This document shows positions 18,470 through 27,842 of a stretch of DNA of 64,000 bases, piece by piece. This stretch comes from Bacillota bacterium (GTDB lineage: Bacteria; Bacillota; Clostridia; Saccharofermentanales; DTU023): NCBI GenBank assembly GCA_023389255.1, contig JAEWER010000033.1:1-64000 (forward strand). Reading direction: 5' to 3'. The translations under genes were made by a program, and so were the position numbers. Positions within the stretch are counted from its first letter, which is position 1. Each line of letters begins with the position of its first letter. A model generated the notes under the pieces. The model worked only from the letters and a program-made list of their open reading frames with translations, was not told where the DNA came from and did not search any database.

Positions 18470-19855
18470 CTAATCATTACTTGCTTGTTCGCTCTTAAAT
18501 TCATTGAGCAAGTCTAAATAATCGGCATGTTGATATCTTCTTACTTTGTCATGTAGTGGATTAGCGAAAAATACGATATCTCCTGCTACATCACGTGCTT
18601 CTAGGCGCACATAATCATTTCGCTTGATCTTAGCTCTACCACGATATTCGCTAGATACTACAGTTTCAATAACCACACCGTTTTGCACCAATTGCCACGT
18701 TACTTCTTTTTCGCAACTAGCATTAAGCATCACCTCGCCTGTAGTCCTACTACCTGGCAAAATAGTGTTGTTTGAACTGTCACGAAAATCAATGGTGACG
18801 TTATATCCAACACTTAAATATGTATGCCCAGCTCGCATCGACTGAAGCAAATTAGTAGTCGACAAACCAGCGCAAAAAATGTGGTTGGTAGGTAAACCCA
18901 CTGGATAGGTTTCGCAGTAGTTCTTTTTATGAGCATCGCTACCACCGATAGCTGGTAACAAAATATCTTTTTGCCACAAGAAATCAAAGAACTGTACCGC
19001 TGTTTGATTATCTACTTCTCTCGGCTTTAGGTAGGGTGAGTTAATCACTTCGATACAATCTACACTATCGATATCAAAATGGTGATTCATCTGCCAATCG
19101 AGCGGAAATGGATGATTGATAGAAATACAGGCATTATCTCCCCAACGCTTTTTCACATCTTTAAAAAGTCGATCTAAAGCAACACTTTTGCTCTCACATC
19201 CTTGAAAATAAGAAGCATAATCAAGCAGTTCATCAATACCATAAATATTGTAGTGACCCTCATTGTCCCAGGTTATTTCTGTACCAGGAACCAATAAATA
19301 GTTATGCCGTACAAATTTAGTGGTTATCAAGGAATGGTCAGTTAAAGCGATAAAATCAAGTTGTTTACGCTTTACTTCTTCGTCTATTTCTAGATGTGAA
19401 ACCCTGCCATCTGAATAGTAGCTATGCAGGTGTAAATCGCCATGATACCAGCGTTTGTCACTAGCTATTAGTTGCTCTTTGGCACAGCCCAACACACCAG
19501 CTATCTCTTTTCTATCCTCAATGCTTGTGGGTAGCTTGCTAGGCTCCACAGTTATTGTGTAGTCACCTACGACATGACAAACACACATAACTGTTATTGT
19601 CCATTCACCAGCTGGTAACTCTCCAGCAACCGTTAAGTTGCTGGAGAATTGAGCATCTTTAGCAATACAGTATGTTGGCTTACGTGTTTTAAACGATAGC
19701 AACGCTCTCAACTGCTGCTTGGCATCATGAATCATCACGGGACAGTGTGCAAACGGCCCCTGTAAAGTGACCAATAAAGCATCTGCTTCGCCTAGCGTAA
19801 AGCTATAACGATCTAACTGTGTTGTCTCTTGCTTAAAAACATCTTGAAACTGCAT
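18470..19855 (-). CDS. PHP-domain metal-dependent phosphoesterase (CehA/McbA-like)
   Basis: 461 residues. The N-terminal 125 or so form a beta-rich domain (GEWTITVMCVCHVVGDYTITVEP) that precedes the PHP barrel in CehA/McbA-type proteins. PHP metal-binding motifs are visible: DLHLHSYYSDG, ALTDHSLI, PGTEITW, SINHPFPLDW and IGGSDAHK. A C-terminal beta domain (about 365-445) follows. PHP enzymes hydrolyse phosphoesters or amides with a trinuclear metal site. No secretion signal is seen, so it probably acts on an imported phosphorylated compound. Its start lies 1 base after the PTS stop, so translation is coupled. Confidence 0.88.
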   Translation of the reverse strand: MQFQDVFKQETTQLDRYSFTLGEADALLVTLQGPFAHCPVMIHDAKQQLRALLSFKTRKPTYCIAKDAQFSSNLTVAGELPAGEWTITVMCVCHVVGDYTITVEPSKLPTSIEDRKEIAGVLGCAKEQLIASDKRWYHGDLHLHSYYSDGRVSHLEIDEEVKRKQLDFIALTDHSLITTKFVRHNYLLVPGTEITWDNEGHYNIYGIDELLDYASYFQGCESKSVALDRLFKDVKKRWGDNACISINHPFPLDWQMNHHFDIDSVDCIEVINSPYLKPREVDNQTAVQFFDFLWQKDILLPAIGGSDAHKKNYCETYPVGLPTNHIFCAGLSTTNLLQSMRAGHTYLSVGYNVTIDFRDSSNNTILPGSRTTGEVMLNASCEKEVTWQLVQNGVVIETVVSSEYRGRAKIKRNDYVRLEARDVAGDIVFFANPLHDKVRRYQHADYLDLLNEFKSEQASND

Positions 19856-19856
19856 A

Positions 19857-21485
19857 TTAACTTTCTAAAACATCTTTGACGTCAGCCGCTATACCACCTA
19901 CAGCAGGTCCATAAATAATCTGCAAGGCTTTATCACTTAGGCGAATGACACCAGCCGCTTTCAGCTGTTCAACAAATACACTGTCTTTTGCCACTTGATC
20001 CATATCCTTAACTACTACACGCAGTCTAGAAATACAGTTATCGATATCTTCAATATTAGCTACTCCACCCAGAGCTTCTACAATTTTTTGTGCCAGTAGA
20101 GCATCCTCATCTGCACCTTGCTTTTCGCATTTACGACTTTCGTATTCCTTTTTCGAGATTAAATGAATATCTTCAGTTTCGACATTCGCTTCACGACCAG
20201 GCGTTTGCACGTTAAATCTGATGATCAAGAAACGGAATAAGACATAAGCAACTGCAAAGAAAATAGGAATTAACCACAGATAGGGGGTAATGTAAATTTT
20301 TTCAGGACGCAAGAAACAGGGAATCCAATCTTTGATATTGCCTTGGAAGATCGAGATTTGGAAATACTCACAAGCGACTTCACCTAATGCTGCTAAGGGC
20401 ACATGGACTAGGAAGTATAACCAGGGAGCAACAAATAAGAAAGTAAATAAAATAGGCTCGGTAACACCGAACATGGTGGTTGCGATAATCGTCGGAATCA
20501 ACAGACCTGCAACTTTCTTTTTATTTTGCTTCTTTGCGCAGTGATAAATAGCTAAGGCTTCAGCGGGGAATAACGCGAAGTCAATAATACCAGCACCTCC
20601 CATGAACGCACGCACCAATAACTTACCTGGTTCAGGTGAAGCCAATTGTGCGAGTTGAATAGCGGAGTTACCAACAACTCGTACACCATCAACAGTGGCT
20701 ACACCACCCAATTCAGTCCAGCGCATGGGCGTGGAAATGATGGGATGCATGCCGAAAGGTACCAGACCTTCATTTACTAGACGGTAGACGAAAGTACCGT
20801 ATAAACCTGAGTCATGTACAAATACGGCTAAATTAGCAAAGATTCCACCTATTAAAGGCCAAACAAAATACATACCTAAACCTAAAGCACCACCAAAACA
20901 TAGCGAAATAACTGGGATTGTGCGTGTGCCAGCAAAGAAAGATAGAGCTAAAGGCAATTTTGTTTTGTAGAACTTATTAGTGATATAAGCGACAAAACAG
21001 CCAACGATGATGCCACCAAAAACACCTGAATTATAGGTGAAGAAGCCTAAGCTGTTGGTATACAAAGCTGCAATTTTGGCTGCTTCGACCGGAGATGTTC
21101 CTGCTTCAATCAACGATTTAACAGATGTGTTGCTCGCTTCAAGCCCCGCTATTTTTAACAGGATTTGAATTGTATTTTGCATTGCTAAATAGCTGATCAG
21201 AGCAGAAAATCCAGCCCAACCTTTTTCTTTACGTGCGAGGGAGAAAGCACAGCCAACTGCATAAAGTGGACCTAAATTACCAATTATGACGCTACCCATC
21301 CCCTTAATAACGGAGAACAAATTAAATAAGAACGACTGCGAGTACCAATCCCAGTTAACACCTAGAGAGGTCATGGTTAACTCGGATGTCAACGCACCGC
21401 CTAAACCTAAAAACAAACCGGATAGTGCGATCAAGCTGATCGGCACTAGCATCGCTTTGCCGAACTGTTGAAACTTCTCTTTCAC
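19857..21485 (-). CDS. PTS transporter EIICB, glucose/alpha-glucoside (MalX/AglA-like) family
   Basis: 542 residues. The EIIC membrane domain (about 1-420, roughly ten helices) carries EGLVPFGMHPIISTPMRW and FGVTEPILFTFLFVAPWLYF motifs of the glucose superfamily. A linker and an EIIB domain (about 455-540) follow, with the phospho-cysteine in DNCISRLR. No EIIA is attached or encoded nearby, so phosphate must come from an EIIA elsewhere. The gene starts with GTG, with AGAGGTAGG upstream. It heads PTS-PHP-AKR-epimerase and stands behind a 16-bp palindrome. The sugar is unknown; an alpha-glucoside or other disaccharide is the family-based guess. Confidence 0.92.
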   Translation of the reverse strand: MKEKFQQFGKAMLVPISLIALSGLFLGLGGALTSELTMTSLGVNWDWYSQSFLFNLFSVIKGMGSVIIGNLGPLYAVGCAFSLARKEKGWAGFSALISYLAMQNTIQILLKIAGLEASNTSVKSLIEAGTSPVEAAKIAALYTNSLGFFTYNSGVFGGIIVGCFVAYITNKFYKTKLPLALSFFAGTRTIPVISLCFGGALGLGMYFVWPLIGGIFANLAVFVHDSGLYGTFVYRLVNEGLVPFGMHPIISTPMRWTELGGVATVDGVRVVGNSAIQLAQLASPEPGKLLVRAFMGGAGIIDFALFPAEALAIYHCAKKQNKKKVAGLLIPTIIATTMFGVTEPILFTFLFVAPWLYFLVHVPLAALGEVACEYFQISIFQGNIKDWIPCFLRPEKIYITPYLWLIPIFFAVAYVLFRFLIIRFNVQTPGREANVETEDIHLISKKEYESRKCEKQGADEDALLAQKIVEALGGVANIEDIDNCISRLRVVVKDMDQVAKDSVFVEQLKAAGVIRLSDKALQIIYGPAVGGIAADVKDVLES

Positions 21486-21519
21486 GGCCTACCTCTTTCT
21501 ATGTGCCCAGAGCACAATT

Positions 21520-21535
21520 AATAAAACGTTTTATT
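21520..21535. promoter_or_regulatory. Perfect 16-bp palindromic operator candidate before the PTS operon
   Basis: AATAAAACGTTTTATT is a perfect palindrome with a central CG, 35 bases before the GTG start. A central CG is typical of LacI-family operators. No LacI-type gene lies in the window, so the regulator would be encoded elsewhere. Confidence 0.6.
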
Positions 21536-21644
21536 TAATTGTATACCCGCAAGTGTCAGTTAATTTGGGAGTTTTAATTTTGCAATAAGTCAGCAAAAAA
21601 AGAAGATATAAATAGATGGGTAAAGTTGCTGTGTGGCAAAGTTT

Positions 21645-22160
21645 TTAAGCCATTCTCCTATCTATTTCCGCTAGGATGTTTGGCATCTTAGCTCGGCTGG
21701 AAAAATATAACAGCTTAGATTTGTCGTGATACGTTTCTAAATAGGTTATGGAGGATGGTTTACGCCCTTTATATAAGATCCATTTGACAAACTCTAAATC
21801 TAATTTTTCTTCGCATTCCTCTGCCATAGACGGTCTAGATTGGTTGTGATACTCAAGATAACGTCTTACAGCTCTCCATAAACATTTAAATCTGTTCACT
21901 TTGAGCACCACAACAAGATCTGCCTCCTCTACTCTTCTCTCATAGGACAACGAAAAGTAATTACCATCCATAACCCAAGCTACATTGTTATTGAGAAAAT
22001 CATTGAGAATTTTATTTTTCTCTTCTGCGTTTCGAACTACCCAGCCAGGTAGAAATTGAACCTGATCAAGATGTAGACAGGCAATTTTATATTTTGAGGC
22101 AAGCATCTCTGTCAGAGTGAATTTACCAGAACAGCTATAGCCAACTATCATTATTTTCAT
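21645..22160 (-). CDS. P-loop nucleotide kinase-like protein (FlaR/topology-modulation family)
   Basis: 171 residues resembling the adenylate-kinase-like proteins annotated as topology modulation protein FlaR. It has an N-terminal P-loop, LHLDQVQFLPGW, NDFLNNNVAWVMDGNY, an EEADLVVVLKVNRFKCLWRAVRRYLEYHNQSRPSM lid region and a C-terminal YFSSRAKMPNIL. The P-loop reads GYSCSGKFT: the Ser/Thr normally following Lys is Phe, and Thr comes one residue later, which may impair ATP binding. No clear ribosome site precedes the ATG. It stands alone between the PTS operon and a truncated hydrolase and may be a drifting accessory gene. Confidence 0.8.
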   Translation of the reverse strand: MKIMIVGYSCSGKFTLTEMLASKYKIACLHLDQVQFLPGWVVRNAEEKNKILNDFLNNNVAWVMDGNYFSLSYERRVEEADLVVVLKVNRFKCLWRAVRRYLEYHNQSRPSMAEECEEKLDLEFVKWILYKGRKPSSITYLETYHDKSKLLYFSSRAKMPNILAEIDRRMA

Positions 22161-22353
22161 ATTTGGATTGTAGCATTATGGATGGGGCTGGGTTGGAAAA
22201 GTGTGCTCCGTCAGAGTGCAAGTAGGCTCAGATATATTTTGAGAGCTTAGAAGAAATAAAGTTACTTCAACCATGCTGTGTAGTGCTAGAAAAAAACTAA
22301 TGCTACAGATTTACGATACGTTTGGCTTTGTTATCTCTTCAATAAACAGGAGC

Positions 22354-23070
22354 TCAATGCTGTTTAACAATGGCACATAACTCCTTTGCATACAGATCAC
22401 TGTGGTTAATAGAAAACTCTCCGTGGTACATGGTCGGCAGTATATGTAAGCTGCTTTTTCTCAGCGTTTCATATAGCTTTCTTGCAGAAAACAAGATACG
22501 TTTATTATCTCTCTCCCCGACAAACAAATGGATTTCTGCCATACACTCTCCAAGAGACTTGTTTATGAAATACATAGAACTTTCTTGCAAGAACGCAAGC
22601 ATATTTTGCTTCGTAATACCGCAAGTATCTTGATAATAGTCAATGAACAATTCTGGTTTCATTCCAAGTGAACGAAATTGCAATTTAGAAAACCATTTTT
22701 GCCGAATAAATCCATAACAAGCCCCAAATACTGGTTTAATCAACGAATAAATTAGTTTGGATGGAATAATCTCTGCACTCTCGACCATGGCAAAACGACA
22801 GATGTTTTTTCGCTGGGATAACATTTCAAGTAATATTTGACCGCCAAGAGATAACCCACCAATTAGCAGTACCGAACCTCCAAAGTTCATATCAATAAAA
22901 GAAATGATTTCAGTAGCATTGTCTTTGATTGTTGTGAAATTTCTATCGCTTCCTGCGTGACCATCCAATATAGGAATAATTATCTGAAAGTCATTTTGAA
23001 GTCGTTCAGCTACTTCTCGGTAATTCCACCACAAACTCCTAAACTCAAGCAACTCCAAGCGTAAAAACAA
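22354..23070 (-). pseudogene. 5'-truncated alpha/beta hydrolase
   Basis: The reading frame encodes most of an alpha/beta hydrolase: WWNYREVAERLQNDF, PILDGHAGSDRNFTTI, nucleophile Ser in GGLSLGGQ, an acidic residue in VGERDNK, and His in MYHGEFS. The first beta strand and its His-Gly oxyanion motif, expected just before WWNYREV, are missing. The only upstream start is a TTG at 23068-23070, which lies in the T-tract of the preceding gene's terminator with no ribosome site or room for a promoter. I read this as a remnant that lost roughly its first 15-20 codons and its control region. Expression as a short protein is possible but unlikely. Confidence 0.7.
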
Positions 23071-23095
23071 AAGATCCTGCCTGGGGCAGGATCTT
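23064..23095 (-). terminator. Intrinsic terminator of the DUF438/PAS gene
   Basis: Perfect 11-bp stem AAGATCCTGCC/GGCAGGATCTT (23071-23095). The minus-strand tail is TTGTTTTTAC. The tail runs straight into the truncated hydrolase frame. Confidence 0.9.
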
Positions 23096-23168
23096 CCTTT
23101 TATTAATCCAAATCAGATAAATCAATGTGTCCCTAATGCTGGATACATATCAAAACACAAGCTCTCCT

Positions 23169-24578
23169 CTAATCATTTTGTTCTTCTCGCACCAACTCTA
23201 AAACACCTAAATACTTGCCTTCTGCATTGCGTACAGCTCGATACTCTACGACTAAATGAATCGGTCCTTTATTGACTTCACGCACAAATAAATCACGTTC
23301 TCCAGCTTTAAAGGCAGCAATCATTTTTCTAACCACCGCCTCTGCCTGCGGTGGATGACAACTATATACATCTCTACCTAGTGCTTGCTTCGGTCTTTTA
23401 AAATGTTTGAAGCCAGGACTTTCATTGAAATAACGGTTAGTATCGTTGGCATCAACAAAGGTAATTTCTTGTGGAATTGCATTGAGCATCGCAATCAATT
23501 CTTCCTTAGTCAATGATCCATTATCTAAATCAATGCGTTCTTCCTCGGAAATAGTTCTGTTATCTGATTCGATCTTTGCCACTGTTTTAACCTCTGAATT
23601 TGTATTCTCCGAAGAATTTCTAGCTATTTCCCAGTTTTTTTGTGCTACGCCAAGACATATCTCATATGCTTTAATGTCCTCATAGATCTTAATCCAGTCT
23701 TCGTGAGTCAACTGCTTAGCACACAGCGGAAGTAAGAATGATCTTTCCTTTTGACACATTTCTCGTAGGTTATCTAATAGTTCTTTACTAAAAAAGTTTT
23801 GGCGTTGCGCCTTAATCTCTCGCAATGCGCGATGTAATTCTTGGCGCAACTCAACATCTTTTCCCCACATAACTTTTGCCGGGCCGATAATACCGTATTT
23901 TACATTCAGTAGAGGATAGATTAGATCACCTTTCTTCGCATAATGAATCGGTATTTGTGCCAATTCTGAACAGAGCAAGCTTATTTTTTGCTCATCCGCA
24001 AAATCATCCCCCTTAAATTGACTTGCTTTATCTAAAACTTTTTCAATCGCTCCTACCTCTGCTTCAAAATATTTAAGCGGGTGAGCTGTTTCTAATTCAG
24101 GCAGAGTAGCGGAACAAGTGTACGCTTTTTGATCTTGGAATAAAGCTGAATGCAGATCACACAGTTTTTGTATTTCTTTTGCTGGAATCCCGCTTTCCAT
24201 CAATGCTTTTTCAGCTGCCATAATTTCATTGACATCAACATTACTAAACTGTTTTTTGAATCTCTCACGTACTGTAGCTAATTCTTCTCCTGCGTGTAGA
24301 CTGTGCAATAGATCTCTGAGTTGCTCTACTTTATCCTCACTGATAGTAGCGGAGTTCATATCTAGTGCATATCCTGCTTTTTGCAAGCTGTTTACAATGC
24401 GAACCCAGGAAATACCTTTCATTTTGGCACCACGTTGTAAGTTCATGCGCTTACCTACTGTTTTTCTAACGAGTGGATTTTTAATCTCGGTAAAACCTAT
24501 ATCCGCTAAAACATCAATTAAATCGGGATATTCTTGTGTCAAACTATATACGGATCGATTTTTATCTAAAATAATCAT
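23169..24578 (-). CDS. DUF1858-DUF438-PAS protein
   Basis: 469 residues in three parts. The N-terminal DUF1858-like domain (about 1-70) contains SLTQEYPDLIDVLADIGF. The central DUF438 helical region (about 75-320) has His/Glu-rich helices of hemerythrin-like type (PIHYAKKGDLIYPLL, ELRQELHRALREIKAQR). A C-terminal PAS domain (about 345-465) contains ITFVDANDTNRYFNESPG and YSCHPPQAEAVVRKMI. Such proteins are common in anaerobic Firmicutes and are thought to sense redox or metal/oxygen status; the biochemical role is not established. A strong AAGGAGG precedes the ATG and a good terminator follows, so it is a single-gene unit. Confidence 0.88.
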   Translation of the reverse strand: MIILDKNRSVYSLTQEYPDLIDVLADIGFTEIKNPLVRKTVGKRMNLQRGAKMKGISWVRIVNSLQKAGYALDMNSATISEDKVEQLRDLLHSLHAGEELATVRERFKKQFSNVDVNEIMAAEKALMESGIPAKEIQKLCDLHSALFQDQKAYTCSATLPELETAHPLKYFEAEVGAIEKVLDKASQFKGDDFADEQKISLLCSELAQIPIHYAKKGDLIYPLLNVKYGIIGPAKVMWGKDVELRQELHRALREIKAQRQNFFSKELLDNLREMCQKERSFLLPLCAKQLTHEDWIKIYEDIKAYEICLGVAQKNWEIARNSSENTNSEVKTVAKIESDNRTISEEERIDLDNGSLTKEELIAMLNAIPQEITFVDANDTNRYFNESPGFKHFKRPKQALGRDVYSCHPPQAEAVVRKMIAAFKAGERDLFVREVNKGPIHLVVEYRAVRNAEGKYLGVLELVREEQND

Positions 24579-24737
24579 ATTACTAGTTCCTCCTTAGTTA
24601 GCATAGGCTAATTCTAATTGAGAAACTGTGTTTTCTGGCACATAGCAGCTAAAAAATTGAGTGTCGACCAACATGGATTCATACAGATAGCTCTAACGAA
24701 GCATCGCTAAACAAAAGCTTAAAACAACAGTTGCTCT

Positions 24738-26189
24738 CTACTTTGCCAGTAGTTCCTTAAAAGACCACCGGCAAACCTTTCCGTTTACAACAGCAACAAC
24801 CTTACTATTTTCTAAAGATTTAACTTCATTCTTATCTAGCGGTACACCACACAATACATAATGGGCATAATCAGAAGTAAATGACAAGTGTTCACCGTCT
24901 ATCTCCAAATATAGTTCTGTTATACCTTTAGGTAGATTAGTTAGTTTTACTGTAGCTAGTGCTTGTGACTCCGTTACTTCTGCCTGTGGTTTAGTAAAAC
25001 CTTTTGACTCAACTTTTTCACGTTTCTCTACTTCAGCTGAATAACTTTGAGGTAAGCTAAAATGTGCAAGTCTTTCTGGATCAAAATAGTGTTTAGTCAA
25101 GGAATAATCTGCCTGCTCAAAAACTATAACATCGGGCTTGAAAATATCCACGTAGTAGCTAAAATCCAAAATATTTTGATAAGCATGTACAGCGGTATAA
25201 TCTACAAAAGCATTTGCAGGTAGAATGTAGCGATCTCCACTAAAGAGGTAGCTACCTTGAAAAAATAAAGATTTGGGAGCTTCAATATCTTTATCCTTTG
25301 CTCTCTCTGGGTTATATAAACTGATAAACTTCTTATTTTGCGAATCAATATGTAAACCCTTCTGATATAAATTGCTACGATCTTTTAGGGATGCATGCAA
25401 GTTCCAAACAGGTACATCTTCCTTGATCGCAAAATTGGAAAGAGGTAGAGTACGAGCAGTTTTAACCCCTCTATCAAACTCAGCCAACGCATTTAGATGT
25501 TGAGTGGGATATTTCTGTTTAATAGTAGCAAGCAAATCATTAACACCATAGTAAGCACCCAAATAATTCCAGTGATTAGCGTCGTACTGATGATTAAAGA
25601 CCTGCTCTCCTGCCAAAAACTTTTCACGCAAAACATCATAGGTATCAATGCAGGGAACTCCTAATTCTTGCAAACGCGAAACTATTTTCTCTGCATATGA
25701 CATCTTCAAAGTTCCACCTGAAGGTAGGTAATCATATAAAACTCGATATTTGGCTGGCTCCATCATAAAAATGAAGTAAATTCCACGTTCATCACAATAT
25801 TGCTTCATCTTGTACACAGCTTGCACAAAGTCTTCGTGAAAAGAATCATATTCCATATCCTTGTTAAAGCTGAAGCGACTTTCTTTGCCAAATACCTCAC
25901 CATCTCTGCCATATGTATAGATAGGGTGCACCAACTCATGCCAAAGCCTATCATGTAGAACTTGATATCCGTTAATTAATTGCTCACGAAAACCTAGTCG
26001 CTTATCTATATATTCATGCCACGCTGCACAGTAATCTGCAAAATGTGAATATGAAGACAGCTGAGGTCGTTCTGGATAGTAAGTATTATCCAGTTCGGAA
26101 ATCAATTTAGGTTGCGTTCTAAGCCACAATACTGGTAGTAACAATATCAGCAAGAAAAGTACTACAAAACCTCTCTTAAATATCTTCAT
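24738..26189 (-). CDS. AlgJ/AlgX/DHHW-type SGNH O-acetyltransferase-like protein
   Basis: 483 residues with one N-terminal membrane anchor (about 8-26) and an extracellular SGNH-like domain. Visible landmarks are FIFMMEPAKYRVLYDYLP, the Asp/His pair in NHQYDANHWNYLGAYYG and the Ser-containing strand LFFQGSYLFS. A C-terminal beta domain ends the protein. In alginate-type systems this partner transfers acetyl groups supplied by the MBOAT protein onto a polysaccharide. The MBOAT gene lies 9 bases upstream. No polysaccharide synthase is nearby, so the acceptor may be a wall polymer made elsewhere. Confidence 0.85.
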   Translation of the reverse strand: MKIFKRGFVVLFLLILLLPVLWLRTQPKLISELDNTYYPERPQLSSYSHFADYCAAWHEYIDKRLGFREQLINGYQVLHDRLWHELVHPIYTYGRDGEVFGKESRFSFNKDMEYDSFHEDFVQAVYKMKQYCDERGIYFIFMMEPAKYRVLYDYLPSGGTLKMSYAEKIVSRLQELGVPCIDTYDVLREKFLAGEQVFNHQYDANHWNYLGAYYGVNDLLATIKQKYPTQHLNALAEFDRGVKTARTLPLSNFAIKEDVPVWNLHASLKDRSNLYQKGLHIDSQNKKFISLYNPERAKDKDIEAPKSLFFQGSYLFSGDRYILPANAFVDYTAVHAYQNILDFSYYVDIFKPDVIVFEQADYSLTKHYFDPERLAHFSLPQSYSAEVEKREKVESKGFTKPQAEVTESQALATVKLTNLPKGITELYLEIDGEHLSFTSDYAHYVLCGVPLDKNEVKSLENSKVVAVVNGKVCRWSFKELLAK

Positions 26190-26198
26190 AGCTCACCT

Positions 26199-27611
26199 TT
26201 AATACTGAAAATAGAGAAATGGTTGATACAACTGATTGACAAGGAACATCAAGGAAATAACTGCCAATACTAAAATTCCCAGCTGATATACTGCATAGGC
26301 AATTGGTTGACGCTTAAGGAAGTTACGCCCTGCTTCTGTCCATTCCTGCTTATAAAACAATGCACACAGCAAAGAAACTACAGTCAGCAATACCAATTTA
26401 GGTGTCAAATACAAGTGATAAGACGCCATCACAGAAGATGCATCATAAATACCGACTAATTTAGGTAAAAATTCTAGAACCTGATGCAAATTACCAAAAT
26501 AGAAGAACATCCAGCCAACAAATACGACAGCCAAAGTTAGCATGCGACGTATAACTTTGGGTATACGTTGCATAAAAGCAAAACGATCAAGGATAACTCC
26601 GAGACCATGCATCATTCCCCACATCAAGTAGCCGAAACCTACTCCGTGCCATATACCAGTTAAAAAGAAAACAACTGCCACATTCAAGATGGTTCTTTTT
26701 ATTCCTTTTCTACTACCGCCTAAGGGGAAATATACATAATTTCTGAACCATGCTCCCAAGGAAATATGCCAACGTCGCCAAAAATCAGCAATAGAAGATG
26801 CCTGATACGGTAAACAAAAGTTTTCCTTAATTTGATAACCACACATTCTACCTAAGCCAATCGCCATATCAGAATATGCTGAAAAATCTACGTACATTTG
26901 GACAGCAAAATAAACCATAATCAAGTAAGCTGTCCCCGTATCAATATTATTGTTGACATGCCTAAACAACTCACCATAGGCATCGGCAATAATAATTTTT
27001 TTCGCTAAACCAATAACAAATCTATTGATTCCAGACACGAATAGATCGATGTCTTGAACAGGTCTAATGCCTTGAGCTAACTCAAAATCCCTCCAGAGCA
27101 CGATAGGGCCAGAAAAAACCTTGGGGAAGAATAATAAGTACACAAAAAAATCAGCAAAAGATCTTACCTGCCAGCCTTTGCTTACATCCACCAGGTAGGA
27201 AATAGCAGTGAAACTGATAAAAGAAACACCCAAAAATCTAACCGCTTTTAACCTAGCAAGCAAAGGTAGCATCTTAAACGATGCAACTGTTTCTGCTGAA
27301 AACCCTACTTGTAAAATCAAAATTCCTAGAACAAACAATATGCTAATAGCTAGCACGATATTGCTCAAAAGCTCCTGTTTTAGGCACTTTACGAGCACCC
27401 CCCCAGAATAAATCAGCAGAGCGTATACCAGGATAAACTTTAGGGTACGAGTATCGCCTACGCTGAAAATATATAGGTTGAGTAAAATAAGTCCATATTT
27501 AGCCAGACTAAAATTAAACTTAAATCTATTTTCAATAGCCAATACAGCATGATAAATAATCAAGAAAACTGGCAAAAATAAAAAGATAAATACTGTATTT
27601 GTACTAGGCAC
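26199..27611 (-). CDS. MBOAT-family O-acyltransferase (AlgI/DltB-like)
   Basis: 470 residues with about ten transmembrane helices. The MBOAT core is clear: RFLGVSFISFTAISYLVDV, FFPKVFSGPIVLW, YVDFSAYSDMAIGLGRMCGY, NFCLPYQASSIADFWRRWHISLGAWFRNYVYFPLGGSRKG, and the catalytic His in LTGIWHGVGFGYLMWG. These proteins move acyl groups across the membrane for O-acetylation of extracellular polymers. A GTG at 27611 (GGAG 8 bases upstream) is preferred over an upstream TTG. It forms a two-gene operon with the SGNH protein. Confidence 0.92.
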   Translation of the reverse strand: MPSTNTVFIFLFLPVFLIIYHAVLAIENRFKFNFSLAKYGLILLNLYIFSVGDTRTLKFILVYALLIYSGGVLVKCLKQELLSNIVLAISILFVLGILILQVGFSAETVASFKMLPLLARLKAVRFLGVSFISFTAISYLVDVSKGWQVRSFADFFVYLLFFPKVFSGPIVLWRDFELAQGIRPVQDIDLFVSGINRFVIGLAKKIIIADAYGELFRHVNNNIDTGTAYLIMVYFAVQMYVDFSAYSDMAIGLGRMCGYQIKENFCLPYQASSIADFWRRWHISLGAWFRNYVYFPLGGSRKGIKRTILNVAVVFFLTGIWHGVGFGYLMWGMMHGLGVILDRFAFMQRIPKVIRRMLTLAVVFVGWMFFYFGNLHQVLEFLPKLVGIYDASSVMASYHLYLTPKLVLLTVVSLLCALFYKQEWTEAGRNFLKRQPIAYAVYQLGILVLAVISLMFLVNQLYQPFLYFQY

Positions 27612-27757
27612 GCTCAAGACTCCAAACTTCTTAAATTTGTGCTTTAAAAACGCCGTAATTATAACACTTAATCTAAAGTTTCTTTGTGTTTAGACCTACT
27701 ACAGATGGTTTGTTCATGCTCTCAATCGGTAATTCATAAATGCATCTCCAATACAAA

Positions 27758-27788
27758 AGGCACTTTAAGAAATGAATCTAAAGTGCCT
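27758..27788 (-). terminator. Terminator of the ROK-transporter-aldolase operon
   Basis: AGGCACTTTA and TAAAGTGCCT form a 10-bp stem, followed on the minus strand by TTTTGTATT. It lies about 55 bases after the aldolase stop. Confidence 0.8.
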
Positions 27789-27842
27789 ATCAGCTTAGTG
27801 CTATTTTTATTGTCAAGTAAGCAATCGATAATACTATTTATT

